A stretch of 64,000 nucleotides of DNA from Beijerinckiaceae bacterium. Its GTDB lineage: Bacteria; Pseudomonadota; Alphaproteobacteria; Rhizobiales; Beijerinckiaceae. The notes below the pieces were generated by a model. It did not search any database. It saw only the letters and a program-made list of their open reading frames with translations, and was not told the DNA's origin. The stretch covers positions 1 through 64,000 of the forward strand of contig CP024846.1 in the NCBI GenBank assembly GCA_004564215.1, read 5' to 3'. Position 1 is the stretch's first letter; every line of letters starts with the position of its first letter. Of this stretch, positions 26,802-36,355 are shown in pieces. Made by a program: the position numbers and the translations under genes.

Positions 26802-27233
26802 CTAGCCGCCTTGCGAGCCCGTAGACTTGGTGGCAATCCGATACACGTTCCAAAACCCCGCTCCCGTCCCGATCAGAAGGAAGATCAGAAGAAAGGCCGG
26901 AGAGGTCCCCGCCGCTCCGTCGATCCACCAGCCGATCAGCGCCCCGACCACGACCGCCGCCACGAATTCGCTCAAGACACGAAAACCAAGGCTCATCGCG
27001 CCACCGACAGAAGCAATCGATGGACCGCCTTGCCCCGCCTCTTCCTCCCGCTGCACGTTTTGAGCCTTGCGTTGGGCGTCGAGCGCATCGGACAATTTGT
27101 CCAGTCTCGCCTTCAAAACCTCGCCTTCGCGCGCCCGCCGTGCATCTTCGCGTCGTTCTTCCTCACTCCGCGGATCTTGGGGTTCGTCCTCTTCCGGTCG
27201 ATTATTTCCCCGATCCCCGTCGTGCTTCGCCAC
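26802..27233 (-). CDS. atpI: AtpI/AtpZ-like F0 assembly protein
   Basis: From GTG 27233 (AGGA 5 nt upstream) the protein has 143 residues; a TTG 13 codons earlier is possible. A long charged N-terminus rich in Asp, Glu and Arg precedes two membrane helices (FVAAVVVGALIGWWID and FLLIFLLIGTGAGFWNVYR), typical of alphaproteobacterial AtpI/AtpZ. These proteins help assemble the c ring or carry Mg/Ca. It heads the F0 operon atpI-atpB-atpE-b'-b. Confidence 0.85.
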   Translation of the reverse strand: MAKHDGDRGNNRPEEDEPQDPRSEEERREDARRAREGEVLKARLDKLSDALDAQRKAQNVQREEEAGQGGPSIASVGGAMSLGFRVLSEFVAAVVVGALIGWWIDGAAGTSPAFLLIFLLIGTGAGFWNVYRIATKSTGSQGG

Positions 27234-27495
27234 CGGTCCTGCTCCGCCGTTTGACTTTGATCCGCCTCGCAAGGCGAGCTGAGCGCACTCTATAAGACGC
27301 TCCTGCGCAAAAAGCGAGAAAGATGGCTGTTTGAAGGTGGGGCGAAACGGATTGCTTGACGCGGTAGGCGCGTCCGAGCGGGGCGCACCTTATGGGCGCT
27401 AGAAGCTTCTGTCAAGGCACAGGCTTGAACAGATAAGCCACTGAAATGTCATGATCAATTAGGTTTTCTCGAAGAGCTGGAATGGTTTGCCGCAG

Positions 27496-30400
27496 TCATC
27501 CGGCATCGCGGAAACGTTCGGCCTCTTCGAGATCGACGCTGACCAGCTGGCTCACCCCGCGTTCGGCCATTGTGACACCGAAAAGTCGATTCATCCGCGC
27601 CATGGTGATCGGATTATGGGTAACCGTGATGAACCGGGTTTCGGTCTTGCTGCGCATATTGTCGAGAAGATCGCAGAATCGTTCGACATTGGCGTCGTCA
27701 AGTGGCGCATCGACCTCATCGAGGACGCAAATGGGCGCCGGATTGGTGAGGAAGATCGCGAAGATCAAGGCCATCGCCGTAAGGGCCTGTTCGCCCCCGG
27801 ACAGCAAGGTCATGACCTGCGGCTTTTTGCCTGGCGGCCGGGCGATAATTTCCAGTCCAGCTTCAAGCGGATCTTCCGATTCGATCAGTTGAAGCTCCGC
27901 CGAACCGCCGCCGAAGAGACTCGAAAAAAGGTCTTTGAAATGGGCATGAACGACGTCAAACGCCGCAAGGAGGCGTTCACGTCCCTCCTTGTTGAGGCTT
28001 TGAATCGCCTGGCGGAGCCGCCGGATCGCTTCGCTAAGATCGGCATGTTCGGTCTCAAGATTGGTCTTGGAGGCGAGAATCTCGTTCAGTTCTTCCTCGG
28101 CCCGCAGATTCACTCCGCCGAGCCGCTCACGGTCCTGCTTCAATCCTTCCAGCCGCCTTTCCACATCCTCAGGCCGTGGAAGTTCGGCGTCCGGCTTGAC
28201 ATGGGCGAGGCCGAAAAGCTCGGCCGGCGTGCAATCGAGATCGGTCGCAATCATATGCGCAATTTCGCCGCACCGCGTGCGCGCCGCCTCGAGCTTCGCT
28301 TCGCCGCGCGCCTTTTCTTCACGGGCCGCGCTCATCGCTTCAAGGGCTGCCCGAGCGGCACGATCCGCTTCGGCAAGCCGCGTCTCGGCCGCGATTCGAT
28401 TGTCGGTGGATTGTTTGCGGGCATCCTCAGCGCTTTCGATTTGGCGGAGCAAGGTCTGGCGCGTCACGAGGAAATTATTCGGCGCGTCCGCGAATTTTTG
28501 CAGTTCCTGGGCTGCCTCTTCGATGCGCGTTTCGAGCGTGGTGATCTGTCCGCCCGCGCGTTCGCTTCTGACCTGCCAGGATTGCCGCTCAGCCTCGATC
28601 GCCTGCAGCCGCTTGGCCCGCAATTCGGCCTCGCGCACATGGGTTTGCAGTTCGGCGCTGGCCTCGGCCACTATGGCGCGCTTTTGCGCCGTGTCCGCGC
28701 GCGCCGTTTCGAGCCGGGCAGTGAGTTCTGTCGAAGCGTCCAGTTCCCCAAGCGCTTTCTCGGCCAGCACTTGTTTTTCGCGGGCTTCGTCCTTTGAGGC
28801 AGCAAGGCGAAGAAGCGCTTCTTCGAGGGCCGAAAGCCGCGCCGCTGTCTCGGCCTGACGTTTTTCGGCAGCGATCTTTGCTTCGCGTGCGGCTTCCACC
28901 TCGCGCAAAGCATTCTTATGCGCTTGCCTCGCTTCGCTTTCGGCGACGGCCGCCGCCGCGAGAGCGGCTTGCGCCAAATCCGCATCTGCTTTCAGGGCGG
29001 TTGCCGCGTTCCGCGCGGCTTGGGCTTCGATCGTCAAATCGCCGAGGCGATTCTTTTCGACGAGGCGCCGCGCCGCTGGGGTGGGGGCTTCAGCGGCCTG
29101 CGTAAATCCGTCCCAACGCCAAAGATCGCCTTCCTTGGAAACCAGTCGTTGGCCGGGTTTCAGAAGCGTCCGCAGAGCGGGGCCTTCAGCCCGCAGGATG
29201 ACCCCGATCTGGTTGAGCCGGCGGGCAAGGGGGGCCGGCGCGTCGACCAGTTCCGAGAGCGCTTCAACCCCGGGCGGGAGGGAAGGATCATGTGACCCAT
29301 CGGTTGCCGCCCAATGCGCGGGCGAGGCCGGATTGGTCGAGGCGTCGAGATCATCGCCCAGCGCCGCGCCAAGGGCGGCCTCATAGCCTTTGGCGACGCT
29401 GATTTCCTCGGTGACCGCCGGCCAGAAGCCCCCGGTTCCAGCGTTCAACAGTTTCGATAAAGTATTGATTTGGGTTTCGAGGTTTTGCGCCTTGCGCTCG
29501 GCGTCGGTGAGGGGCGCGCGCGTATTCAACTCGGCTGCTCGCGCCTCCGCATGACGGGCTTCGGCAGCAGCAAGTTCATCTTCCCGCGTTTTGGCTCCCG
29601 CCAAGGCCTGTTCATGCGCCATGGCCAAAGCGGCGAGGTCGGCGCCGCCCGCCGATTGCGCAACAAGCGCGGCACGTTCGGCGCCAACTTTCTCGACTTC
29701 GGCTTCGAGCCGTGTGAGCCGTGCGCGCTCCTCACGCAGGGCGGCCTCCAGCGTGCCACGCCGCGCCTCTGCTGCGGATCGCGTATCCTGCGTCTCGGCG
29801 AGCGCTTTTTCGGAAACCGCGAGCAGCGTCTGGGCCTCTACGAGACATTCGCGCAGAGCCTCGATTTCGGCCTCGGCCGAATCGACGCTTGTCAGATCCT
29901 CCGCCTCCGAATCGAGGCGCGCGAGCACGCCTGCCGCGTCTTCAATCAGCGCCGTTTCCCGGGCGAGATCGCTTTTCATTTGCGCGAGTCTGCTTTCCAG
30001 CTCCGCGATCCGGTTTTTGGCGCGCCGTTCTTCCCCGTCCAGCGTCTCGCGGGCGAGAACCAGCCTTTGCAACGCGCTGTTCGTTTCGGCCTCGATGTCG
30101 CGCAACCCCGGCAATTCATGCGCGGCGATGGCCTGCGATTTCGCGGCTTCGACTTGCGCCTTGGCTTTTTCCGCAACATCGCGGAGATCGGCTTCGAGCC
30201 TTGCTTCGGCGGATTGAAGCGCGCTTGCCGCCTCGGTATGGCTGATCAGCGCCAGCAGCGCTTCATTTTTCCTGATGTCGCCGGCAAGGCCGCGGTAACG
30301 GGTCGCCTGCCGGGCTTGCCGTTTGAGTCCCTCGGCCTGGGTGTCGATCTGCTGCAGAATGTCGTCGAGCCGGACAAGATTGTCTTCGGCGGCCTTCAGG

Positions 30401-30948
30401 CGCAGCTCCGCTTCATGCCGGCGGGAATGGAGCCCGGCGATGCCGGCGGCCTCTTCGAGAATGCGGCGGCGCTCCTGCGGCTTTGCGGAAATAAGTTCGC
30501 CGATCTGGCCCTGGCGCACCATGGCCGGCGAGCGCGCACCGGTCGAGGCATCGGCGAACAGCAATTGCACATCGCGGGCGCGCACCTCGCGTCCGTTGAC
30601 GCGATAGGTCGAGCCCGACTCGCGCTCGATGCGGCGGGAGACTTCAATAATCTCGCCATCGTTGAAGGCCGCCGGGGCCGTGCGCTCCTTATTGTCGAGA
30701 ACGAGGCCGACCTCCGCGACATTGCGGGCCGGCCGGTCGCCGCCGCCGGAAAAAATCACATCGTCCATGCCCGACGCACGCATGTTTTTCGACGAGTTCT
30801 CGCCCATGACCCAGCGCAAAGCTTCAACCAGATTCGATTTGCCGCAGCCGTTTGGCCCGACAATGCCGGTCAAGCCCGGCTCAATATGGAACTCAGTCGG
30901 CTCGACAAAGGTCTTGAAACCCGCGATGCGAAGCTTGGTGAGTTTCAT
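27496..30948 (-). CDS. smc: Chromosome segregation protein SMC
   Basis: The 1150-residue condensin ATPase organises and segregates the chromosome. Its N-terminal half-domain has IVGPNGCGKSNLVEALRWVMG (Walker A, residues about 28-48). Two long Ala/Glu-rich coiled coils flank a hinge around residues 490-640 (GFWPAVTEEISVAKGYEAALGAALGDD, split). The C-terminal half has the ABC signature LLSGGEQALTAMALIFAI and Walker B PICVLDEVDAPLDD. The length is typical. The usual upstream dsbA neighbour is absent. On the opposite strand the coiled coils generate long spurious open frames. Confidence 0.97.
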   Translation of the reverse strand: MKLTKLRIAGFKTFVEPTEFHIEPGLTGIVGPNGCGKSNLVEALRWVMGENSSKNMRASGMDDVIFSGGGDRPARNVAEVGLVLDNKERTAPAAFNDGEIIEVSRRIERESGSTYRVNGREVRARDVQLLFADASTGARSPAMVRQGQIGELISAKPQERRRILEEAAGIAGLHSRRHEAELRLKAAEDNLVRLDDILQQIDTQAEGLKRQARQATRYRGLAGDIRKNEALLALISHTEAASALQSAEARLEADLRDVAEKAKAQVEAAKSQAIAAHELPGLRDIEAETNSALQRLVLARETLDGEERRAKNRIAELESRLAQMKSDLARETALIEDAAGVLARLDSEAEDLTSVDSAEAEIEALRECLVEAQTLLAVSEKALAETQDTRSAAEARRGTLEAALREERARLTRLEAEVEKVGAERAALVAQSAGGADLAALAMAHEQALAGAKTREDELAAAEARHAEARAAELNTRAPLTDAERKAQNLETQINTLSKLLNAGTGGFWPAVTEEISVAKGYEAALGAALGDDLDASTNPASPAHWAATDGSHDPSLPPGVEALSELVDAPAPLARRLNQIGVILRAEGPALRTLLKPGQRLVSKEGDLWRWDGFTQAAEAPTPAARRLVEKNRLGDLTIEAQAARNAATALKADADLAQAALAAAAVAESEARQAHKNALREVEAAREAKIAAEKRQAETAARLSALEEALLRLAASKDEAREKQVLAEKALGELDASTELTARLETARADTAQKRAIVAEASAELQTHVREAELRAKRLQAIEAERQSWQVRSERAGGQITTLETRIEEAAQELQKFADAPNNFLVTRQTLLRQIESAEDARKQSTDNRIAAETRLAEADRAARAALEAMSAAREEKARGEAKLEAARTRCGEIAHMIATDLDCTPAELFGLAHVKPDAELPRPEDVERRLEGLKQDRERLGGVNLRAEEELNEILASKTNLETEHADLSEAIRRLRQAIQSLNKEGRERLLAAFDVVHAHFKDLFSSLFGGGSAELQLIESEDPLEAGLEIIARPPGKKPQVMTLLSGGEQALTAMALIFAIFLTNPAPICVLDEVDAPLDDANVERFCDLLDNMRSKTETRFITVTHNPITMARMNRLFGVTMAERGVSQLVSVDLEEAERFRDAG

Positions 30949-31330
30949 GATGCAGGGCCGCGGAACGGTTGTTGGATCATTGCCTATTCTTCAACGAAGC
31001 TTCTTAGCTTTTGGTTAACCAATCGCGCCAAGTGATGCTTTGGACCAATTGCCGCATGATTCGCAAATGCCAATTAGCGCGCGAAGGCTACGGCAAAGGC
31101 AAGGCTTTGCGTTGATTTAGCTGTGAAAAAGCACGCCATGTTTGTGTGCATTGCGTCGGGTTGTCTTTGAACCCGACCTCACGCGGCGCCCTTTCATTCG
31201 GGGACCGGTCAGCGGGTTTAAGACCCGAAATTTCCGCCGGATACCAAAAAAGCCGTGATCGTCGACTTGGAAGAGAAACTTCGGCGCGCTGCAGCGCCGA
31301 GTTTGCGCAGACTGTCGATTAAGGCCGGAA
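30949..31330 (+). promoter_or_regulatory. Divergent smc/APC-permease region with three hairpins
   Basis: No gene is seen in these 382 bp. Three perfect stems occur on the permease side: GTCGGGTT/AACCCGAC (31155-31177), CGGGT/ACCCG (31213-31227) and TCGGCGC/GCGCCGA (31281-31300). Together they suggest a structured 5' leader for the APC permease gene. The smc promoter should lie near 30980-31080, where the sequence is richer in A/T. Confidence 0.35.
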
Positions 31331-32659
31331 GTGAAAAACGTAAAACCCTCTATAGGCGCAATTGGGGCGCTTTCGATTGGAATTGGCGGAATCGTAGGCG
31401 GCGGCTTTTTCGCGACGTTCGGCCTCACCGTAGAAGGTGCCAAGGGCGGCACGCCGATCGCTTTCCTCTTGGGAGGGGTGATCGCCCTGTTGACGGCCCA
31501 TTCCTACATCGGTCTGACCCTCCGTTATCCTGGACCAGGTGGAACGGTGGCGTTTATTCGGATTGCATTCGGGCAAGGCCTATTGGCCGCCAGCGTCAAT
31601 ATACTCCTAATCCTCAGCTATGTCGCCATCATGGCCGTGTACGCGGCCGCGCTTGCATCCTATTCGGTGCCATATTTGCCGCCGGATAGCCGTGCGTTTG
31701 CGGCGCAAATGATCGCATCGTTTGCCGTTCTCCTATTCGGGCTTGTCAACTTCGCGGGCGCCACGCTGATGCGACGGTTGGAGACGTTTTTCAACGTCGG
31801 GAAACTCGGCGTTCTCGGACTATTCGTCGTCGCGGGATTGCTTGTGGGGCATCTCGAATGGAGCCGACTCGGACCCGCGGAGTGGGCACCGGCTTCGACG
31901 ATCGTGGCCAGCGGTATGCTGGGGTTCCTCGCCTTTGAAGGTTTCGAACTGATTGCCAATGCATCCGACAATGTCATCAATCCGAAGCGAACGCTGCCCA
32001 TTGCCTTTTTGGGAAGTGTAATTGTGACGATCGTGATCTATGTGCTGGCATTCTTTGTCGCCATTGGTCATCTCCCGTTCACCGCGATCGTGGAGGCCAA
32101 AAGCTTCGCTGTCTCAGCCGCCGCAAACAACTTCCTCGGACCGATCGGCTTTTCGATTATGGCAGCCGGTGCAGTCCTTGCGTCGGCCTCTGCCATCAAT
32201 GCCGATTATTTCGGGGCTTCGAAGCTGCCGGTCGACTTGTCGGCGTATGATGAATTGCCTTCGGCGTTTCACCGCAGCCTGCATGGCAAAGCGGTCTTGA
32301 GCCTCCTGGTCATCGGTATCCTCGCCATTCTGGCTGTCAATGTCCTCAACCTTCACGCACTTTCTGCTGCCACAAGCGGTGGGTTCCTGATCGTTTACGC
32401 GGCGGTCAACGTTGCGGCCGTCAAGCTTGCTCCGCATACAGGCTGCAGCCGCCTCGTCCCCCTCGTTGCCGCGCTTCTCTGTTTAACTGCGCTGGCAATC
32501 ATGGTGCTGGAGTTTTTAAGCAACCCGGCGACGGTCACCTCGGGCATTGCGGTCGGCGGCATCATCATCGTCGCCGCTTTGATCGAAGTATTTTATCGGG
32601 CCATCGAGGCGCGGACACAGGCGAAATACAAAATCTATCCTTTGAGCTTGACCGAGTAG
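31331..32659 (+). CDS. APC-superfamily amino acid permease
   Basis: The 442-residue protein has about twelve membrane helices. The substrate-binding glycine motif GIGGIVGGGFFATFG is in the first helix and FLAFEGFELIANASDN in the sixth, as in the APC fold. GTG 31331 is the start, with GGCCGGAA just before it. It probably imports an amino acid or amine with protons; the substrate is unknown. The gene is convergent with a slipin gene only 36 bp from its stop, so the transcripts must end in or across that gap. Confidence 0.88.
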   Translation: MKNVKPSIGAIGALSIGIGGIVGGGFFATFGLTVEGAKGGTPIAFLLGGVIALLTAHSYIGLTLRYPGPGGTVAFIRIAFGQGLLAASVNILLILSYVAIMAVYAAALASYSVPYLPPDSRAFAAQMIASFAVLLFGLVNFAGATLMRRLETFFNVGKLGVLGLFVVAGLLVGHLEWSRLGPAEWAPASTIVASGMLGFLAFEGFELIANASDNVINPKRTLPIAFLGSVIVTIVIYVLAFFVAIGHLPFTAIVEAKSFAVSAAANNFLGPIGFSIMAAGAVLASASAINADYFGASKLPVDLSAYDELPSAFHRSLHGKAVLSLLVIGILAILAVNVLNLHALSAATSGGFLIVYAAVNVAAVKLAPHTGCSRLVPLVAALLCLTALAIMVLEFLSNPATVTSGIAVGGIIIVAALIEVFYRAIEARTQAKYKIYPLSLTE

Positions 32660-32695
32660 GACCACTCCCTTCCGGTTTCATCGGAAGTCAGTGTC

Positions 32696-33454
32696 CTACG
32701 TCGCGCTCCCCGCCGGTTGCGAAAAAGCCCGCGCGACTTCCACAAATTCGCTCGGCATCATGATAATTGTCATGGTGTTTTGCTCGGCGCCAACTTCCGT
32801 GATCATTTGCATGCGCCGCAATTCGAGCGCGGCCGGACTATGCATGATCGTTTCCGCCGCCTCGCGCAGAAGCGTCGCGGCGTCGACCTCGGCTTCCGCC
32901 TTGATTCTGCGGGCGCGTTTTTCGCGCAGCGCTTCGGCCTCCTGAGCGATAGCGCGTTGCATGGATTCAGGGATTTCGACGTTTTTCATTTGCACGCGCT
33001 CGACCTTCACACCCCAAGGTTCGGTCACCTGATCGATCGAAATTTGCAGTGCCCTGGTTATGGTTTCCTGTTCCTTGAGGACTTCGTCGAGCGAGTGCTG
33101 ACCGATCACATTGCGCAGCGATGTGATCGCCACCTGGATGACAGAATTGCCGACATCAACGACCTCGATCACCGAACGTTTGGGATCGACGGTTCTGCGC
33201 CAGATCACCGCGTTGATCTTGATCGGCACATTGTCCCGCGTGATCGCCTCCTGCTGCTCGACCGACGTCGTCATGGTGCGCATGTCGATCTTCCATTGCC
33301 ACTCGATGCCGGGGATCAGCAGATAAAGACCGGGGCCGGAAGTGCGCGCATATTTGCCGAGCCGGAAAACCACCGCCCTTTCATATTGATTGGCGACCCG
33401 CACGCCGGTGAGCAGAAACAGGAGCAAAAGGATCCCAGCGAAAAAGCCGATCAT
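32696..33454 (-). CDS. Slipin (stomatin/SPFH-domain membrane protein)
   Basis: The 252-residue protein has one N-terminal membrane anchor (MIGFFAGILLLLFLLTG). The SPFH/band-7 domain follows, with NQYERAVVFRLGKY, GPGLYLLIPGIEW, the basic patch WRRTVDPKRSV and VERVQMKNVEIPESMQRAIAQEAEA, split. Slipins scaffold membrane microdomains and are usually encoded beside an NfeD partner. No nfeD gene is seen on either side, so the partner is elsewhere or absent. It follows the peptide-binding protein gene by 53 bp on the same strand. Confidence 0.92.
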   Translation of the reverse strand: MIGFFAGILLLLFLLTGVRVANQYERAVVFRLGKYARTSGPGLYLLIPGIEWQWKIDMRTMTTSVEQQEAITRDNVPIKINAVIWRRTVDPKRSVIEVVDVGNSVIQVAITSLRNVIGQHSLDEVLKEQETITRALQISIDQVTEPWGVKVERVQMKNVEIPESMQRAIAQEAEALREKRARRIKAEAEVDAATLLREAAETIMHSPAALELRRMQMITEVGAEQNTMTIIMMPSEFVEVARAFSQPAGSAT

Positions 33455-33507
33455 CGTGCGGTGCTCCTATGCTTGCGTGGCGCCAGCTGGCGATGCGCCA
33501 TGATGGT

Positions 33508-35355
33508 TCAGGGCTGTTTTCTCCACCAGGTGTCGAGCGTTGCGCCACCTGACGCGGGGCCATGTTTGGGCGAGCGTTGCGGCCGCGCGAGTTTTGCGGA
33601 GGCTGCAATCCATTGATCCGGCGAATGGAATAAGGGCACGATATAAAATCCGGAAAGCAGCACGCGATCGTAGGCACGGACGGCGGCGACAAATTCCTCA
33701 TGCGTCTTGGCGGCGAGCATAGCACTGATCAGCGCATCGACGGCGGGCGACTTAACCCCTGCGAGGTTGAACGAAGCTTCCTGATTGGCACTTGCCGAGC
33801 CCCAGCGCGAACGCTGCTCATTGCCGGGCGAGGCGGAGGCGAGCCAGCTTCCGATCATCATGTCGAAATCAAATTTCTGTCGCCGCCGTTGATATTGGAC
33901 TTCGTCGACGGCGCGGACTTTCGCCAGAACGCCGATTCGCGCCAGCGAGTCCGCGTAGTTGAGGGCGAGGCGCTCCTGATATCTGTCCTTCACCATGATC
34001 TCGAAAGACAAGGGCTCGCCGCCTTTGCTCAGACGGCCATTTTCGATTTCGTAGCCGGCCTCCTTCAAAAGCGCGAGCGCTTGCTTGGGCTGGGTCCTGT
34101 CGCCGCCCGAACCATCGGTCGAGGGCGGCCGCCAGCTGCCGTCCAGAATATCCTTGCGCACCGCGCCGGGAAAAGGCGCAAGCAAGGCAAGTTCGGCGGC
34201 GCTCGCTGCTCGTCCGGTCGAAGCGAGTTCGGACTCGGCGAAGAAGCTCTGCGTTCTCTTGTAGAGCCCATTATAAAGATTGGTGTTGATCCATTCGAAA
34301 TCGAACACCAGTCCCAGCGCCTCGCGAACCCTGCTGTCGGCAAACAGCGGCCGGCGCAGATTGAAGACAAAGCCTTCTATTCCCTTGGGTCCGCCGGAAG
34401 GCAAGGCTTCGCGGATGACCCGGCGATCGCGGATGGCCGGAAAATTATAGGCATTGGCCCAGCGCGCGGGGTTGGTCTCCTCGCGAAAATCGAGCAGCCC
34501 GGCGGCGAAGGCTTCAAACAAACTGTTGGCGTCACGGAAATATTCGATATCGATCTCATCGAAGTTGAACAGGCCGCGCCGGACCGGGAGGTCTTTGCCC
34601 CAGTAGTTCGGATCTCGGCGCAAAAAGATATGTTCGCCCGGCTTAACGTCGGTGATCACATAAGGACCGGAACCGGTCGGAATCGCCAGACTCGCGTCGT
34701 CGAATTTTGCAAGATCGATCTTATGGCGCGGCAGCACCGGCATCAGCGCGAGTGTCAGCGGCATTTCCCGATCGCCAATGCCGGTCAGATCGAAGCGGAT
34801 GGTCCGTTCGTCTGGAGTGTCGATCGATTTGACGAGCGCATAAGCCGCGCGCTGCTGCGGCCGGCCTCTGGACTTCAAAAGTTCGAAGGTAAAACGGACA
34901 TCGGCCGAGGTGATCGGCTCGCCGTCCGAAAAATGGGCGCCGGGATCAAGCCGGAAGATCACCACGCTGCGATTGTGGTCTGTCTCGATGGTCTTCGCAA
35001 TCAAGCCGTAAAGCGTAAAAGGCTCGTCGAGCGAGCGCGTCATCAGGGTTTCGAACACATTGCCGTTCAGGCCTTGTGCCGTTGATCCGGCTTTCAAGTT
35101 GAAGGGGTTGAGACTGTCGAAAGTGCCAAGAAAACCGATCGAAAATCGACCACCCTTTGCGGCGGCTGGATCGGCATAGGGCAGATGATCGAAAGGCGCC
35201 GCGAGGGCGGGTTCGCCGTGCATGGCGATCGCCGGCGCCGAGACCGGCGCCGCAGCGTCGGCGAGCGTTGGGCAGCATGCGGTTCGCAAGCCGAAAGCGA
35301 TAAGGGCAAGGGCCACCGCCGAACGACGAAGCAAATAATCTATCATCGCTACCAT
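33508..35355 (-). CDS. Family 5 extracellular solute-binding protein (YejA-like)
   Basis: The 615-residue periplasmic receptor captures oligopeptides or related solutes for an ABC importer. A Sec signal (LLRRSAVALALIAFGL, cleavage near residue 34) precedes the SBP_bac_5 fold. Landmarks are FDSLNPFNLKAGS, LARS-like segments, FRLDPGAHFSDGEPITSADVRFT (split), GSGPYVITDVKPG and NYWGKDLPVRRG. YejA-type proteins usually sit with yejBEF permease and ATPase genes. None is present here, so this is an orphan receptor that may use a transporter encoded elsewhere. ATG 35355 has AAAGG upstream; ATG 35346 is an alternative. Confidence 0.9.
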   Translation of the reverse strand: MVAMIDYLLRRSAVALALIAFGLRTACCPTLADAAAPVSAPAIAMHGEPALAAPFDHLPYADPAAAKGGRFSIGFLGTFDSLNPFNLKAGSTAQGLNGNVFETLMTRSLDEPFTLYGLIAKTIETDHNRSVVIFRLDPGAHFSDGEPITSADVRFTFELLKSRGRPQQRAAYALVKSIDTPDERTIRFDLTGIGDREMPLTLALMPVLPRHKIDLAKFDDASLAIPTGSGPYVITDVKPGEHIFLRRDPNYWGKDLPVRRGLFNFDEIDIEYFRDANSLFEAFAAGLLDFREETNPARWANAYNFPAIRDRRVIREALPSGGPKGIEGFVFNLRRPLFADSRVREALGLVFDFEWINTNLYNGLYKRTQSFFAESELASTGRAASAAELALLAPFPGAVRKDILDGSWRPPSTDGSGGDRTQPKQALALLKEAGYEIENGRLSKGGEPLSFEIMVKDRYQERLALNYADSLARIGVLAKVRAVDEVQYQRRRQKFDFDMMIGSWLASASPGNEQRSRWGSASANQEASFNLAGVKSPAVDALISAMLAAKTHEEFVAAVRAYDRVLLSGFYIVPLFHSPDQWIAASAKLARPQRSPKHGPASGGATLDTWWRKQP

Positions 35356-35518
35356 GAGACCTTTGATCGGCTACTCTGGGAAAAACGCCTAAGCTTTTCC
35401 TTATTTGCTTCAGGAAGCCTGGAAATATGAAGCTTTTGGAGGAATAGGGACAAATACTTAATACCTCACACGGGGAGGCGGCTCTGTTTCTGCCGCGGCG
35501 CAACATTGTTTACGCCTG

Positions 35519-35584
35519 TTTTCGCGGTCCCCTGTCTTGACTTTTGTGACGAAAAGCTCGACGTAACGAACGCGACCGCGAAAA
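35519..35584 (+). promoter_or_regulatory. Promoter-like region bracketed by an 11-bp perfect inverted repeat
   Basis: TTTTCGCGGTC (35519-35529) and GACCGCGAAAA (35574-35584) are exact reverse complements 44 bp apart. Between them lie TTGACT (35537-35542), a good -35 box, and an inner CTTTT/AAAAG dyad (35541-35556). The region ends 37 bp before a 28-codon gene. It could be a regulator-bound promoter or a large hairpin in a longer transcript. Confidence 0.5.
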
Positions 35585-35621
35585 AGCGGCGCCAAAATTA
35601 GGTACCTACCGGGAGAGGACC

Positions 35622-35708
35622 ATGAACGATCACGCTGTCGCCACCGTCAACGGCATTCTCATTGCCACTGTCATTATCATGGTTATACTTGCCAAGATTT
35701 GGGCGTAA
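35622..35708 (+). CDS. 28-residue single-helix membrane peptide
   Basis: ATG 35622 is preceded by GGGAGAGGACC, a strong ribosome-binding site, and opens 28 codons to TAA 35706-35708. After the polar start MNDHAVATVNG, the rest (ILIATVIIMVILAKIWA) is one transmembrane helix. Such one-helix peptides often regulate or stabilise membrane complexes, but no family is recognised. It has its own promoter-like region and is followed by a GC stem (35719-35745), so it looks like a monocistronic microprotein gene. Confidence 0.65.
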   Translation: MNDHAVATVNGILIATVIIMVILAKIWA

Positions 35709-36355
35709 CGAACCCTGCGCGCGGCTGCGATAAACGTGGCCGCGCCAATTCGCCTGCGCTATTTATGGCAGGATCCGGCTGGTCAAGCGTTGCACTTGTG
35801 CGTGATGAGCGGAGGAGCATGAACCTCGAATTGGGTTTATTGTCGCCGCGCACTGCACCTTGACCGCCGTTTCATTTTCAAGACCAGCGCGAGAAACCTC
35901 TCTGCGCAAAATCAGCACCCCTAGACCTCAGGCACTGGCGTGTGTATGGGATCGGCTGGTCCGCTCGAGGGTGGGCGAACACAGCGCGGGGTCGGATTAA
36001 CAGAAACATTCGATATCATTCCGGTCGAGGCTGCTGCGGTAAAGGGTCTTTTTCTGACACTTGCAGCGGGGAACAATCCATTGTAGCCACGCTTTGCAGT
36101 TCAAAAGCTGAGGCTGCGTCACATGTGAACCGGGGTCTTCCTCACACAAAACCGATGCTGCCAGGGGTTAAAATGTGCGAGCCATCGCTTGGTGCGTATC
36201 AAACATAATTTGCAGCCCCAGCGAAGCGCGCGTGGCTTCGCGTGACAGGGCCAGCAATATTTGCCCCGGGCGCTGCCGTCGCCGCATCATGGACCGTCGC
36301 CGGGTGGTCGGCGCGACGGCGGTCTCGAAAGTCCGATCACTGGAAAGGAATTTGG
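35709..36355. other. 647-bp stretch without a convincing gene
   Basis: A GCGCGGC/GCCGCGC stem (35719-35745) lies just after the microprotein gene. At 35819 an ATG with GGAGGAG upstream opens 14 codons (MNLELGLLSPRTAP) to TGA 35861-35863; the ribosome-binding site is excellent but the peptide is tiny. GCGAAGC/GCTTCGC forms a small hairpin near 36223-36243. An 88-codon frame at 35942-36208 lacks a ribosome-binding site and has atypical composition. No RNA gene was recognised. The end holds the promoter of the IalB-like gene. Confidence 0.4.

Noticed and set aside
29470..31035. 521-codon frame antisense to smc
   Set aside because: It arises from the Ala/Glu-rich coiled-coil codons of smc; no ribosome-binding site or domain is visible.
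35942..36208. 88-codon frame between the microprotein gene and the IalB-like gene
   Set aside because: It has no ribosome-binding site, a composition unlike the real proteins here and no recognisable motif.
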